Positions 17,526-25,482 of a stretch of DNA of 64,000 nt are shown piece after piece. The DNA is from Paenibacillus faecalis. Lineage in GTDB: Bacteria > Bacillota > Bacilli > Paenibacillales > Paenibacillaceae. Position 1 is the first letter of the stretch; every line of letters begins with the position of its first letter. The DNA is taken from positions 2,833,761-2,897,760 of the forward strand of contig NZ_LT985747.1 of the NCBI RefSeq assembly GCF_900289175.1. Reading direction: 5' to 3'. Made by a program: the position numbers and the translations under genes. The notes beneath the pieces were generated by a model. It was not told the DNA's origin, did no database searches, and saw only the letters and a program-made list of their open reading frames with translations.

Positions 17526-17539
17526 TTGTAACGTTACAA
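17526..17539. promoter_or_regulatory. LacI-type operator, proximal copy
   Basis: TTGTAACGTTACAA is a perfect palindrome with a central CpG, the usual form of LacI-family operators. It lies downstream of the promoter in the leader of the binding-protein gene. The same 14 bases recur at 17686-17699, and the divergent neighbour encodes a LacI protein. Confidence 0.75.
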
Positions 17540-17557
17540 GATAAATTACAAACTAAC

Positions 17558-17571
17558 TGAAAGCGTTTGTA
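17558..17571. promoter_or_regulatory. cre-like catabolite repression site
   Basis: TGAAAGCGTTTGTA fits the CcpA consensus TGWAANCGNTNWCA at 12 of 14 positions. It lies a few bases downstream of the -10 box, where CcpA would block transcription. Confidence 0.55.
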
Positions 17572-17576
17572 GTCAC

Positions 17577-17605
17577 ATTATTATTTATTTTTATAAGTTT
17601 GTCAA
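17577..17605 (-). promoter_or_regulatory. Promoter of the carbohydrate island
   Basis: On the minus strand TTGACA (17605-17600), a 17-bp spacer and AATAAT (17582-17577) form a near-consensus sigma-A promoter about 100 bp upstream of the binding-protein start. Confidence 0.8.
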
Positions 17606-17685
17606 TGATTTATCTGCATTTTTCGACATGAAAACAAAATGTCGTTCAAATCATTTACTTTCAAAGATGACTTTACTATTTTAGT

Positions 17686-17699
17686 TTGTAACGTTACAA
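17686..17699. promoter_or_regulatory. LacI-type operator, distal copy
   Basis: Second perfect TTGTAACGTTACAA, with its centre 160 bp from the proximal copy and on the regulator side of the island promoter. The spacing would allow repression by DNA looping and autoregulation. Confidence 0.75.
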
Positions 17700-17955
17700 T
17701 ATGTTTTTAAGATGGTGTTTTGTAATTCTGTAATGTGTGGCATAATTTATATTGTTACACAATAGGCAGGCGAACATCGATTTTTAGTTCTATTGTGAAG
17801 TTTTAAGACCTTTGAGGGATTTATTTGAACAGTTTCAATTAGTATGAGGAATTTTCATCGTTTTTTATGCACAATGAAAACATTCTGAAGCGTCCTTCTT
17901 TTTAAAGAGACCGTTTCTCAAGATTATCGTTATAGAGAGGAAAGGTTTATCCCTT

Positions 17956-19017
17956 ATGAAATCGAAAGTTACGATGCAAGACATCGCTGACCGGCTGAAC
18001 ATTTCCAAAAATTCTGTATCACAAGCATTGTCCGGCAAGGATGGGGTCAGTGAAGAAACTCGACAACTTGTCATCGACATCGCAGAGCAAATGGGATATG
18101 TATACCCTGCGTCACGTAAGAAACAAAGAATGGAAGCTTCAGGCCGAATCGCTTTGATCGCTTCTGATTTTGCATTTGCTCGGAAAAGCTTTTTTGGAGA
18201 AATTTATTTGAGTGTGGAGCAGGAAACAAGACAGCGCGGTAAAAACCTGCTGATCCAATCTATCGATAAGGATTCGGAGCGCTCGCTCACCCTCCCGCCT
18301 TTTCTGGAAAATCAAGACGTCGATGGCATACTCATTCTGTCTCATTTGAGTACAGCCTATACGAACAAAGTGATCGACACAGGCATGCCGACCGTGTTGA
18401 TTGACCATCACCATCCGGCTATTGAGGCGGACTGCATACTGACAAACAACCGATTCAGCGCCTATAATGCAGTTCATCATCTGATTGAGCTCGGTCACCG
18501 CAATATCGGTTTTATGGGAAACATCGAATTTTCACCAAGTTATTATGAGCGTCTGGAAGGATTCCGACTCGCACTATACGAACATGAAATCAAAGCTAAT
18601 CCGGACTGGGTCATAACCGATGCTACCGAGCAATCGGAATATGTGATAAACCGTATGAAAGAGATCCAAACCCAGCCCACTGCCTGGTTTTGTGTAAACG
18701 ATGGCCTTGGGTTTCTCATCAACTCTGCACTGCATCAGCTAGGTTTTCGGGTACCGGATGATATATCCATCTGCAGCTTTGACAATGGACAGTTATCTCG
18801 CTTGGCTACACCCCAAACAACAACAGTGGATGTAGATTTAAAGCTGTTCGGACGTAAAGCGGTAGAGCGGCTGTTCTGGCGCATCGAGAACAAGAACGAG
18901 CCTTGCATGGAAATACTGCTTCCAACGAAGCTCATCGTACGGGAATCGACAGCAAAACCGCGACCTGAAGAGATCCAAGCGACAAGAAACGATTCCGAAA
19001 CCGGTCCAGAGTCGTAG
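17956..19017 (+). CDS. LacI family transcriptional regulator
   Basis: A 353-residue regulator. The N-terminal helix-turn-helix is VTMQDIADRLNISKNSVSQALSG, and the hinge region is EQMGYVYPASRKK. The sugar-binding core follows, with FLENQDVDGILILSHL, LIELGHRNIGFMGN and PDDISICSFDNG. It diverges from the sugar island, whose intergenic region carries two identical palindromes, so it very likely represses that island until its inducer sugar is present, and may control itself. The start follows GAGAGGAAAGG. A strong terminator follows the gene. Confidence 0.92.
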   Translation: MKSKVTMQDIADRLNISKNSVSQALSGKDGVSEETRQLVIDIAEQMGYVYPASRKKQRMEASGRIALIASDFAFARKSFFGEIYLSVEQETRQRGKNLLIQSIDKDSERSLTLPPFLENQDVDGILILSHLSTAYTNKVIDTGMPTVLIDHHHPAIEADCILTNNRFSAYNAVHHLIELGHRNIGFMGNIEFSPSYYERLEGFRLALYEHEIKANPDWVITDATEQSEYVINRMKEIQTQPTAWFCVNDGLGFLINSALHQLGFRVPDDISICSFDNGQLSRLATPQTTTVDVDLKLFGRKAVERLFWRIENKNEPCMEILLPTKLIVRESTAKPRPEEIQATRNDSETGPES

Positions 19018-19081
19018 CTTCAAGCTCACGCCCCCTGCTGTTTTAAATCAGCACGCTGTAAATCTTGCATAATTCCAAGAA

Positions 19082-19124
19082 AAATCCGGTGAAGCCTTCG
19101 ATCACAGGCCTCACCGGATTTTTA
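19082..19124 (+). terminator. Terminator of the LacI-type regulator
   Basis: AAATCCGGTGAAGCCT and AGGCCTCACCGGATTT form a 16-bp stem with one mismatch, followed by T's. It lies 65 bp after the stop. Confidence 0.85.
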
Positions 19125-19164
19125 TTTAAACGATTTTACTCTGTTCTGAAAAAGCTGTCGTTTG

Positions 19165-19716
19165 CTATGGATTACATGCAGCTGTGACAACTTCTATGTA
19201 ACTTGATGCCGTTCTATGAGGTTCTAAATTCCAGTAATCTTTATTTGATGCAAACCAATAATGACAATCATATTGCCATTTCATCACTTGAGTATTGTTC
19301 CAATTCGCGTGGCTACCAAAGCCATCCGTTGGACTGGATAATACGCCCCAGGCCGCATCTTTCTCACTTTTATTCTTTCTTACTTTTTCTACAGGATCAA
19401 GGCTTAACGATATTACACCATCTCTAGTAATCCATGCAGCGTAATCGAAATATTCTTGAATTGGATAAAAACTACTTAGAAGCATCGGTACATACTTCAC
19501 TGAATAATCATAATCAGATAGCCTTGTCCCATCGTCAAACACAATGTTTTCTGCAAACCCCTCGCCATTAGAATTCACAAAAATCTCTACCTCTACTTTG
19601 CTAGAATCAGAATCTTTGAAACTTGCATCACTAGCCTGCACAACTGTAGTACCTAAACTTAAAATAAATACCCCGAGCATGAAAAAGACAGCTTTTCTTA
19701 GGTAACCTAATTTCAT
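19165..19716 (-). CDS. Secreted DUF2599-like protein
   Basis: A 183-residue protein with a signal peptide (hydrophobic stretch AVFFMLGVFILSLGTTVVQA, residues 9-28) and no lipobox. The C-terminal half reads as DUF2599: EYFDYAAWITRDGVISLSL, then WGVLSSPTDGF, then MKWQYDCHYWFASNKDYWNL. Two cysteines (in DCHYW and TAACNP) could form a disulfide. The function of the family is unknown to me. It has its own promoter at 19762-19790 and a site GGAGAGG. The surrounding 1.3 kb is richer in A+T than its neighbours, which suggests a different origin. Confidence 0.72.
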   Translation of the reverse strand: MKLGYLRKAVFFMLGVFILSLGTTVVQASDASFKDSDSSKVEVEIFVNSNGEGFAENIVFDDGTRLSDYDYSVKYVPMLLSSFYPIQEYFDYAAWITRDGVISLSLDPVEKVRKNKSEKDAAWGVLSSPTDGFGSHANWNNTQVMKWQYDCHYWFASNKDYWNLEPHRTASSYIEVVTAACNP

Positions 19717-19761
19717 TTCTACCTCTCCTTTTCTATACTAGAATACATATTCACAAGTAAA

Positions 19762-19790
19762 ATACTAGTTTATCATTAAATTTTTGTCAA
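19762..19790 (-). promoter_or_regulatory. Promoter of the DUF2599-like gene
   Basis: Minus-strand TTGACA (19790-19785), 17-bp spacer, TAGTAT (19767-19762). It lies about 45 bp upstream of the start codon. Confidence 0.7.
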
Positions 19791-19886
19791 TTAAATTCCT
19801 GAAATATCATATAAATTCCATAATATGAAAATATAAATAGACAATAACTATAATAGAACCGCGGGTTGAACAAATCTTTTATTCAT

Positions 19887-19911
19887 AAAAAAAGGAGCCG
19901 CATGGGCTCCT
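19887..19911 (-). terminator. Terminator of the small secreted protein gene
   Basis: AGGAGCC (19893-19899) pairs with GGCTCCT (19905-19911). On the minus strand seven T's follow. It begins six bases after the stop codon. Confidence 0.85.
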
Positions 19912-19917
19912 AAAATA

Positions 19918-20238
19918 TTATTCTACTGGACTTACTGGACCTTCATACGTAACACTCCACCAATCTCCTGCACCATCACTATATGAAGTAACGTATGTCA
20001 TAGGTATCCATCCGGCATAGCCTCCATAGTTGTAATAATACTGTGTTGGAAGAGAAGATCTAGTAGGATAATACAGCTTATTGTATGCAACCACCTGTCT
20101 TCCTGTCTGTTGAACAACAGCATTTGTTTCAATAGCAGACGAATCATTCATACTAACTGGCGCAGCTCCGACAACGGATGTACTGGATAATAATAAAAGA
20201 CCAACGATTGAACTGAATACTAACTTTTTACGATTCAT
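19918..20238 (-). CDS. Small secreted protein, unknown
   Basis: About 106 residues from MNRKKLVFSSIVGLLLLSS, a clear Sec signal peptide ending near GAAPVS. The mature part is rich in Tyr and Gly: LYYPTRSSLPTQYYYNYGG, then AGWIPMTYVTSYSDGAGDWW. It has no cysteine. I do not recognise a family. The start is fixed by AAAGGTG and by a promoter at 20278-20306, which rules out an in-frame ATG 16 codons upstream. Together with the DUF2599-like gene it forms a pair of exported proteins, each independently transcribed. A toxin, bacteriocin-like or matrix role is possible but not shown. Confidence 0.7.
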   Translation of the reverse strand: MNRKKLVFSSIVGLLLLSSTSVVGAAPVSMNDSSAIETNAVVQQTGRQVVAYNKLYYPTRSSLPTQYYYNYGGYAGWIPMTYVTSYSDGAGDWWSVTYEGPVSPVE

Positions 20239-20277
20239 ACAATCAGCACCTTTCATTATTTTTTTGGTTGCACCCAT

Positions 20278-20306
20278 ATTATACATTTAATAGATTTACA
20301 TGTAAA
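20278..20306 (-). promoter_or_regulatory. Near-consensus promoter of the small secreted protein gene
   Basis: Minus-strand TTTACA (20306-20301), 17-bp spacer and a perfect TATAAT (20283-20278). The -35 box lies in the palindrome TTTACATGTAAA. Confidence 0.75.
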
Positions 20307-20390
20307 TAATAGAATTCAATTTTAACCACAAAAACGTAGTGATAACTAAGATAGGCATTGATCAAAGAGTGACAAAACACACCTCCCCTT

Positions 20391-20413
20391 AAATACCAAT
20401 ACAAACGGTATTT
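20391..20413. repeat. Inverted repeat upstream of the SOS operon
   Basis: AAATACC (20391-20397) and GGTATTT (20407-20413) form a perfect 7-bp inverted repeat with a 9-base centre, just upstream of the -35 region. It may be a second operator or chance in AT-rich DNA. Confidence 0.35.
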
Positions 20414-20418
20414 ACCAC

Positions 20419-20449
20419 TTGAATACCAAACACATGTTCGGCATATAAT
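20419..20449 (+). promoter_or_regulatory. SOS promoter
   Basis: TTGAAT (20419-20424) and a perfect TATAAT (20444-20449) are 19 bp apart. The long spacer contains the LexA box, so bound LexA would block RNA polymerase. Confidence 0.6.
20427..20440. promoter_or_regulatory. LexA (DinR) box
   Basis: CAAACACATGTTCG differs from the Bacillus LexA form CGAACRNRYGTTCG at a single base. It lies between the -35 and -10 elements of the operon containing a damage-bypass polymerase, as expected for SOS control. Confidence 0.8.
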
Positions 20450-20489
20450 AATAAAGAATACAGAAGACTCGAGGGAGGCCGATACAGCT

Positions 20490-20852
20490 ATGCCCGCATC
20501 TTCGCTGCAAACCCGGGAAGAGCTTCAAATGGTGAAGGAGTGTGCCATCCTGCCTTTTTTGCTTGATATCCTGGAAAAGGATATTCGGAACATGGAAGCA
20601 TCGGATCTTACGGGGGCTTATATAGAGCGTCTCAAGGAAATTCAGCGGTCTTTCATAGCGAGACTGAACCGGCTCAAAAGTAACTGCCGGGCTCACAGCA
20701 TCATCATTGTGGAAACCCACCGGAAGGAGTATTCCCTCCTGCTCCGTTATCGTTGCAACGGCTATGAGCATCATATGGAGCTGCAGTGGGATTTTATACG
20801 AGCGGACATTGAGCAGCGGCTGGCTAAGGCGCTTCACATCAGTCTTGAATAA
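20490..20852 (+). CDS. Unknown protein, first gene of the SOS polymerase operon
   Basis: A 120-residue soluble protein that I do not recognise. It is rich in charged residues. ILEKDIRNMEASDLTGAYIERLKEIQRSFIARL suggests long helices (residues ~25-62), followed by strand-like HSIIIVETHR and EYSLLLRYRCNGYEHHMEL, and a helical end. It has no signal peptide or membrane segment. The start follows GGGAGG by 11 bases. It lies directly behind the LexA box and 18 bp before the polymerase gene, so it should be induced by DNA damage with it. A role as polymerase partner is inference from position. Confidence 0.75.
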   Translation: MPASSLQTREELQMVKECAILPFLLDILEKDIRNMEASDLTGAYIERLKEIQRSFIARLNRLKSNCRAHSIIIVETHRKEYSLLLRYRCNGYEHHMELQWDFIRADIEQRLAKALHISLE

Positions 20853-20870
20853 CATAAGGGGTGAAATGAC

Positions 20871-22136
20871 ATGCATAAACAACAGCAGCGTGTTGTCTTT
20901 TTGGCGGACTGCCAATCCTTTTATGCCTCTGTTGAAAAAGCGGCTCACCCCGCTTACGCTAACAAACCGCTCGTCGTATCGGGCGATCCGTCCCGGCGAA
21001 GCGGAATCATTCTTGCCGCCTGTCCCTTGGCGAAGAAACACGGAGTCACTACGGCCGAAGCCTTATGGCAGGCTCAGCAGAAATGTCCTGATCTCATCGT
21101 GATGAAGCCCCGGATGAGCGCCTATATTCGGGTGTCACTTACCATCATGAGCATTCTGGAGTCCTACTCGGATCTCGTAGAGCCGTTCAGCATTGACGAA
21201 CAGTTCGTTGACGTAACCGCCAGTCTGACCCATTTCGGCTGTTCACCTGCAGAGCTTGCTCGTCACATACAGATGAGAGTGCAGGAAGAAACGGGCATCT
21301 ACACCCGTGTTGGCATCGGTCGGAACAAAATCCTGGCAAAAATGGCCTGTGACAATTTCGCTAAAAAAAACGAAGAAGGCATTTTCGAACTGAACGAACG
21401 AAATATGCAGTCCCTATGGTCCTTGCCGGTCAACAAAATGTTCGGTGTCGGCTCCAGAACGACCCGCCATTTGGCCCGGCTTGGTATTCATACGATCGGC
21501 GAGCTAGCCCACACCCCTCTTGCCGAGCTGAAACGGAAGATGAAACGCTATATGAAAAAAAACTGTGATATTTGGAGTGAGGTACTGTGGCGGACAGCCA
21601 ACGGCTATGATGATTCCCCCGTTACCCCGGACGCTTTTGAACAGCAAAAGGGGATCGGACGTCAAACAACGCTGCCTGTTGATTATGATAACCGTGAGGA
21701 CATCAACGTCATATTGAATGAGCTATCCATGCTCATCTGTGCCCGTGCCCGAGCCAAGGGATATATGGGCAATGTTGTTCACGCTGGTGCGCAAGGATCA
21801 GACTTTGACCGCCCGGTCGGATTTTCGCGTCAGGTCAAGCTCCCTGAACCAACTCAGCTCTCTCGCGAAGTGTATGCAGCTGCTAAACAGCTGTTCGACA
21901 CACACTGGGATGGAGGGCCGGTACGAAAAATCTGGCTCTCCCTCGGTGAACTGCAAAGCGATAAGGTCTATCAGCTTTCCCTGTTCGGAGATCGGGAAAA
22001 ACTGATGCATTTGGAACACACGATGGATGAAATACGAAAAATATACGGAAGCACCTCGGTTTACTTCGGTTCCTCCTTGAAAAACACCAGCCAACTAAAG
22101 TTTCTTAACACCAAGATCGGAGGTCACTACAAATGA
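20871..22136 (+). CDS. uvrX: Y-family DNA polymerase (UvrX/YqjW type)
   Basis: A 421-residue translesion polymerase. The palm carboxylates are in FLADCQSFYASVEK (near residue 13) and in PFSIDEQFVDVT (near 105), the signature of the ImpB/MucB/SamB group. The helix-hairpin-helix thumb is seen in GVGSRTTRHLARLGIHTIGEL. RVGIGRNKILAKMA is typical. The C-terminal little-finger domain includes GIGRQTTLPVDY and ends without an obvious beta-clamp motif that I can name. It would copy past damaged bases. It shares the LexA-controlled promoter, and its stop overlaps the next start (ATGA). The symbol is by resemblance to the Bacillus uvrX/yqjW pair. Confidence 0.9.
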   Translation: MHKQQQRVVFLADCQSFYASVEKAAHPAYANKPLVVSGDPSRRSGIILAACPLAKKHGVTTAEALWQAQQKCPDLIVMKPRMSAYIRVSLTIMSILESYSDLVEPFSIDEQFVDVTASLTHFGCSPAELARHIQMRVQEETGIYTRVGIGRNKILAKMACDNFAKKNEEGIFELNERNMQSLWSLPVNKMFGVGSRTTRHLARLGIHTIGELAHTPLAELKRKMKRYMKKNCDIWSEVLWRTANGYDDSPVTPDAFEQQKGIGRQTTLPVDYDNREDINVILNELSMLICARARAKGYMGNVVHAGAQGSDFDRPVGFSRQVKLPEPTQLSREVYAAAKQLFDTHWDGGPVRKIWLSLGELQSDKVYQLSLFGDREKLMHLEHTMDEIRKIYGSTSVYFGSSLKNTSQLKFLNTKIGGHYK

Positions 22137-22465
22137 AGAAACTGACAGGCAACGGATTATGGGAGTCCAGCCGGATGATGCTGTTTGAGCATCGTGACGC
22201 TATTTTGGCCAGACAAGAGCATAAACATAAACAACAGCATCCTTTGCTTGATGAGCAGCAAATCGGATGGATTGCGGAAAAGCTCAGCCTGGCCTATCAT
22301 AACAAAGAAGCAGTACAGCTTAAGGTATTCGGTGAGTATGGAGATTACAGTGTAAATGGTGTTGTGGAGCGCATTGACAGCCTGAAGCAACGTATTTATA
22401 TCAAGAAAGTATGGATTCCGCTTTATGATATTTTGGAGGTATCGGATACAGCTACTCCTGACTAA
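22133..22465 (+). CDS. YolD-like protein
   Basis: A 110-residue member of the YolD-like family. GLWESSRMMLFEHRDAIL near the N-terminus corresponds to the conserved W-S-RMMLPEH block, and the C-terminal half (VNGVVERIDSLKQRIYI, WIPLYDILEV) is typical. It overlaps the polymerase gene by four bases. In Bacillus the same pairing occurs as yolD with uvrX and yqjX with yqjW. The family has been predicted to be UmuD-like in role, though this is not settled. Confidence 0.85.
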   Translation: MKKLTGNGLWESSRMMLFEHRDAILARQEHKHKQQHPLLDEQQIGWIAEKLSLAYHNKEAVQLKVFGEYGDYSVNGVVERIDSLKQRIYIKKVWIPLYDILEVSDTATPD

Positions 22466-22569
22466 TCCTGAATGGAAAATAATAAATTCATAATCCGGCT
22501 ATCATTCGAACAGTATAATCATTGTTACCAACGTAAACGGATTCCAATGTCCTTTTTAAAGGGGGACTT

Positions 22570-22767
22570 ATGAACGAACTGGAGCAGTGGCTTCGTCAAG
22601 AGAGCCATAACTATATTCTCATCGCCGTCGCAGCTATTCTGTTTTTCGTTATTAAAGCGATTATCGGGTATATAACATACCGCCATTATGACCGCAAGCT
22701 GAATGATATAGAACATAAACTAAATCTTCTTATGCAGCGCCAGAATGAGCCAGACCGTCGTTCATAA
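22570..22767 (+). CDS. Small single-span membrane protein, unknown
   Basis: A 65-residue protein behind a good ribosome-binding site (AAAGGGGG). A single membrane segment, YILIAVAAILFFVIKAIIGY, spans residues 15-34. A basic/coiled-coil tail follows (KLNDIEHKLNLLMQRQ), probably cytoplasmic. No family recognised. It lies 105 bp after the SOS operon and ends at a bidirectional terminator, so it may or may not be cotranscribed with it. Confidence 0.65.
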   Translation: MNELEQWLRQESHNYILIAVAAILFFVIKAIIGYITYRHYDRKLNDIEHKLNLLMQRQNEPDRRS

Positions 22768-22770
22768 AAA

Positions 22771-22814
22771 CCGGAGAACCTTCCCTCATAAACAGGGAGC
22801 TTTCTCCGGCTTTT
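22771..22814. terminator. Bidirectional terminator
   Basis: CCGGAGAA and TTCTCCGG form the outer stem, with TTCCCT/AGGGA inside. T's follow on the plus strand, and five T's follow on the minus strand. It separates the small membrane protein from the convergent purine permease gene. Confidence 0.8.
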
Positions 22815-22833
22815 CACGTTTGAACATCTATTC

Positions 22834-24150
22834 TTAATGCGGCACAAACGCCAGCTGCAGTATAAACAATACGGCAAAAACATACATCAGTGGGTGAATT
22901 TCACGGAATTTGCCCTTAACCACTTTCATGAGCGGATAAGAGATAAAACCAAGGGCGATCCCTGTCGCGATGCTGGACGTAAGCGGCATCGTCAGAATAA
23001 CGAGAAATGCCGGGAACGCTTCATCGAAGTCATCCCACGCAATGCTGCGGACATTGCTCATCATCAAGCATCCAACTACAATAAGCGAAGGCGCCGTAAT
23101 CGCCGACAATCCGGACACCGCTCCAACAAGGGGACCAAAAAACGCTGCAATAGCGAACAGCACCGCAACAACGACCGCTGTGAGTCCCGTTCGACCGCCG
23201 GCACCTACACCAGCCGCAGACTCAACATAAGCCGTTGTAGGACTGGTACCTACCATGGCACCTGCAACAGTTGCGACAGAATCAGAGAACATGGCGCGCT
23301 CAGCATTCGGAAGCTTGTTATCCTTCATCAAGCCTGCCTGTTCTGCTACTCCGACCACCGTCCCTGTCGTATCAAACAGCGTAACGAGCAGGAAAGAGAA
23401 AACAACCGCATATAAACTGTGGGATATGACCGTTCCTGCAGCCTCAATCGGATTCCAGACCAATATTCCTTCAGGGAGCGAAGGCATAGATACAAACCCA
23501 TTGGAAAAAGAGAGCATATCTGCAAAATAAGCGATAACCCCGGTAATGATCATCCCGATAAATAACGCCCCCTTAATATTCCGGGATAATAAAATCAACG
23601 TTACGCCAAGGCCAACCAGCGCCAATATAACCGAGGGCTGATGCAGATCACCAAGCGCCACGAGATTGTCCGGGTGAGCCGTAATAATCCCGCTCATCCG
23701 TAAACCGATAAATGCAATAAACAAGCCGATCCCCGCTGTAATAGCGTGTTTCAAGTTCGGCGGAATCATCTCAATCAACCGGCTTCGGAGTGTCGTCATC
23801 GACAACAGCAGGAACAGAATCCCCGCAATAAATACAGCCGAGAACGCTTCAATATAGGACAAATTAGAATGTCCTTGAACAACCGAATATGTAAAGTAGG
23901 CGTTTAACCCCATACCTGGCGCTACTGCGATTGGATAACGAGCTACAAGCCCCATCAGCAGGGTGCCGATGATCGCCGCGATCACGGTTGCGGTAAAGCT
24001 CTGTTCAAATGGAACCCCTGCCCCGGACAGGATCAGCGGATTTACCACCATGATGTACGCCATGGTAAAAAATGTAGTCGCTCCGGCAATGATCTCTGTT
24101 TTCACCGAAGTTCCTTTGGCTTTTAAATCAAACACTTGATTTGCCTCCAT
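22834..24150 (-). CDS. Purine permease, PbuG/AzgA type (NCS2 family)
   Basis: A 438-residue transporter with about 12-14 membrane segments. Family blocks are AGATTFFTMAYIMVVNP near residue 23, VAPGMGLNAYFTYSV near 75, LFDTTGTVVGVAEQAG, GTSPTTAYVESAAGVGAGGRTGL and ITAPSLIVVGCLMM. It would import guanine, hypoxanthine or adenine with protons. Bacillus pbuG and pbuO are close relatives. I looked for a purine riboswitch in the leader and saw none. The start ATG has GGAGGC seven bases upstream. Confidence 0.88.
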   Translation of the reverse strand: MEANQVFDLKAKGTSVKTEIIAGATTFFTMAYIMVVNPLILSGAGVPFEQSFTATVIAAIIGTLLMGLVARYPIAVAPGMGLNAYFTYSVVQGHSNLSYIEAFSAVFIAGILFLLLSMTTLRSRLIEMIPPNLKHAITAGIGLFIAFIGLRMSGIITAHPDNLVALGDLHQPSVILALVGLGVTLILLSRNIKGALFIGMIITGVIAYFADMLSFSNGFVSMPSLPEGILVWNPIEAAGTVISHSLYAVVFSFLLVTLFDTTGTVVGVAEQAGLMKDNKLPNAERAMFSDSVATVAGAMVGTSPTTAYVESAAGVGAGGRTGLTAVVVAVLFAIAAFFGPLVGAVSGLSAITAPSLIVVGCLMMSNVRSIAWDDFDEAFPAFLVILTMPLTSSIATGIALGFISYPLMKVVKGKFREIHPLMYVFAVLFILQLAFVPH

Positions 24151-24349
24151 TTCTGATGTTAAAAATCACGAGAACGCAAAAACACACCTAACTATTATAG
24201 GCGACAACCTCATTTTTCGCCATCATTAGTTGCGTGATATACTTTGTAGAGGTAGCTATATAAGTTGAACTAGAGAACTATGGGCCTTTACGAAATTACT
24301 AATTTCAACAACGCCACTATTATCATTGTGCCTGAAGGAGGAGAATTGT

Positions 24350-25024
24350 ATGTGCGGCCGCTTCACACTTACTGTCACATGGGAAGATTTAATGGAACGG
24401 TATCTGATAGACCCGCAATCCATCTCACCTTTCCATACCCCTCGTTACAATATCGCGCCAACGCAAATGATCACGGCTGTAATTCATGACGGCAGACGCC
24501 GCCGAATCGGTCAGCTTCGATGGGGTCTTGTTCCCTCCTGGGCTCGCGATCCGTCCGGTGCCGCCAAAATGATCAACGCCCGAAGTGAAACGCTGGAGGA
24601 AAAGCCTGCATTCAGAACTCCCTTTCTCCGCAGAAGATGCCTGATCCCCGCTGACGGCTTCTACGAATGGCAGCGCAGCGTTGAAAGCAAGATTCCTCAC
24701 CGAATCGGCATGAAAGATGGCAGGATATTCAGCTTGGCAGGCTTATATGATATGTGGACTGCACCAGACGGCAGCAGGCTCAGCACCTGTACCATCATCA
24801 CAACGCGGCCCAATCAACTGATAGAGCGTATTCATGACCGGATGCCTGTCATCCTAAGCCCGGAAGATGAAACGGTGTGGCTTAACCGCAATGCAAAGGC
24901 AGATGAACTGAAACGTCTGCTCGTCCCCTTTCCTGCTGACGAAATGAGCGCAACTGTCGTTGGAACCACCGTCAATTCGGTTAAAAATGACAACCCGGAA
25001 TGCATTCAACCTATCGCCGATTAG
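24350..25024 (+). CDS. SRAP/YedK family DNA-crosslink protein
   Basis: About 224 residues. The start is fixed because the catalytic cysteine must be residue 2: MCGRF lies behind AAGGAGGAG, while an in-frame ATG eight codons earlier would bury it. Other family residues are visible: PRYNIAPTQ, WGLVPSWARD, NARSETLEEKPAF, RRCLIPADGFYEW and HDRMPVIL. HMCES/YedK proteins bind abasic sites in single-stranded DNA through Cys2 and form a protective thiazolidine link. It lies 1.9 kb from the LexA-controlled polymerase operon, consistent with DNA-damage functions grouped here. No LexA box was seen directly upstream. Confidence 0.9.
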   Translation: MCGRFTLTVTWEDLMERYLIDPQSISPFHTPRYNIAPTQMITAVIHDGRRRRIGQLRWGLVPSWARDPSGAAKMINARSETLEEKPAFRTPFLRRRCLIPADGFYEWQRSVESKIPHRIGMKDGRIFSLAGLYDMWTAPDGSRLSTCTIITTRPNQLIERIHDRMPVILSPEDETVWLNRNAKADELKRLLVPFPADEMSATVVGTTVNSVKNDNPECIQPIAD

Positions 25025-25040
25025 CTATGAACAAAATGCG

Positions 25041-25090
25041 AAAGCAGGCCTCCGCAAAGAATTATCTCTGCAAGGGCCTGCTTTCGTTAA
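25041..25090 (+). terminator. Terminator of the SRAP gene
   Basis: AAAGCAGGCC (25041-25050) and GGCCTGCTTT (25075-25084) form a perfect 10-bp outer stem. The T-run after it is poor, so efficiency is uncertain. Confidence 0.6.
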
Positions 25091-25113
25091 TTGGGCACGA
25101 ATCGCTAAAAGAG

Positions 25114-25413
25114 CTAACGGAACATACCCCACAGCTTAATCAGGTGAAACGTATTATTCGGATCAATCCGCTGGGCAAGAACAAATTTAACGATCTGCTG
25201 CTCCTGTGTCGGACTCAGCTTTTCATTTAAAATTCCTGCTGAAGTACGTACCAGCTGATGTACCTTTGTACTATTTTGAAGATCCGCCTTTGTCAGACCT
25301 TGGACAAGGCCTTTAATCTTTTCCTTGATGGCAGGATTTTTCATTTTCAGCTTGATACGCTCCACCAATTGCGGACTAATTCCATATTGTTGATAGCTCA
25401 AATTAATAGCCAC
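25114..25413 (-). CDS. Stage VI sporulation protein F-like
   Basis: A 99-residue protein resembling SpoVIF (YjcC): YGISPQLVERIKLKMKNP, then KEKIKGLVQGLTKADLQ, then the C-terminal LSPTQEQQIVKFVLAQRIDP. SpoVIF is a small coat-assembly protein acting in the mother cell of Bacillus. The match is by remembered pattern. It sits between the SRAP gene and recG, separated from recG by 70 bp. Confidence 0.6.
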   Translation of the reverse strand: MAINLSYQQYGISPQLVERIKLKMKNPAIKEKIKGLVQGLTKADLQNSTKVHQLVRTSAGILNEKLSPTQEQQIVKFVLAQRIDPNNTFHLIKLWGMFR

Positions 25414-25482
25414 CTCCCGTAATAACTGCTGTCACAGTTTGAGTATATGACGAGAGCCGGTCCATTGTGTCATCTTGTTCAA

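Noticed and set aside
24151..24349. Purine riboswitch expected upstream of the purine permease gene
   Set aside because: The leader lacks the conserved junction and loop bases of the purine riboswitch; none could be built.
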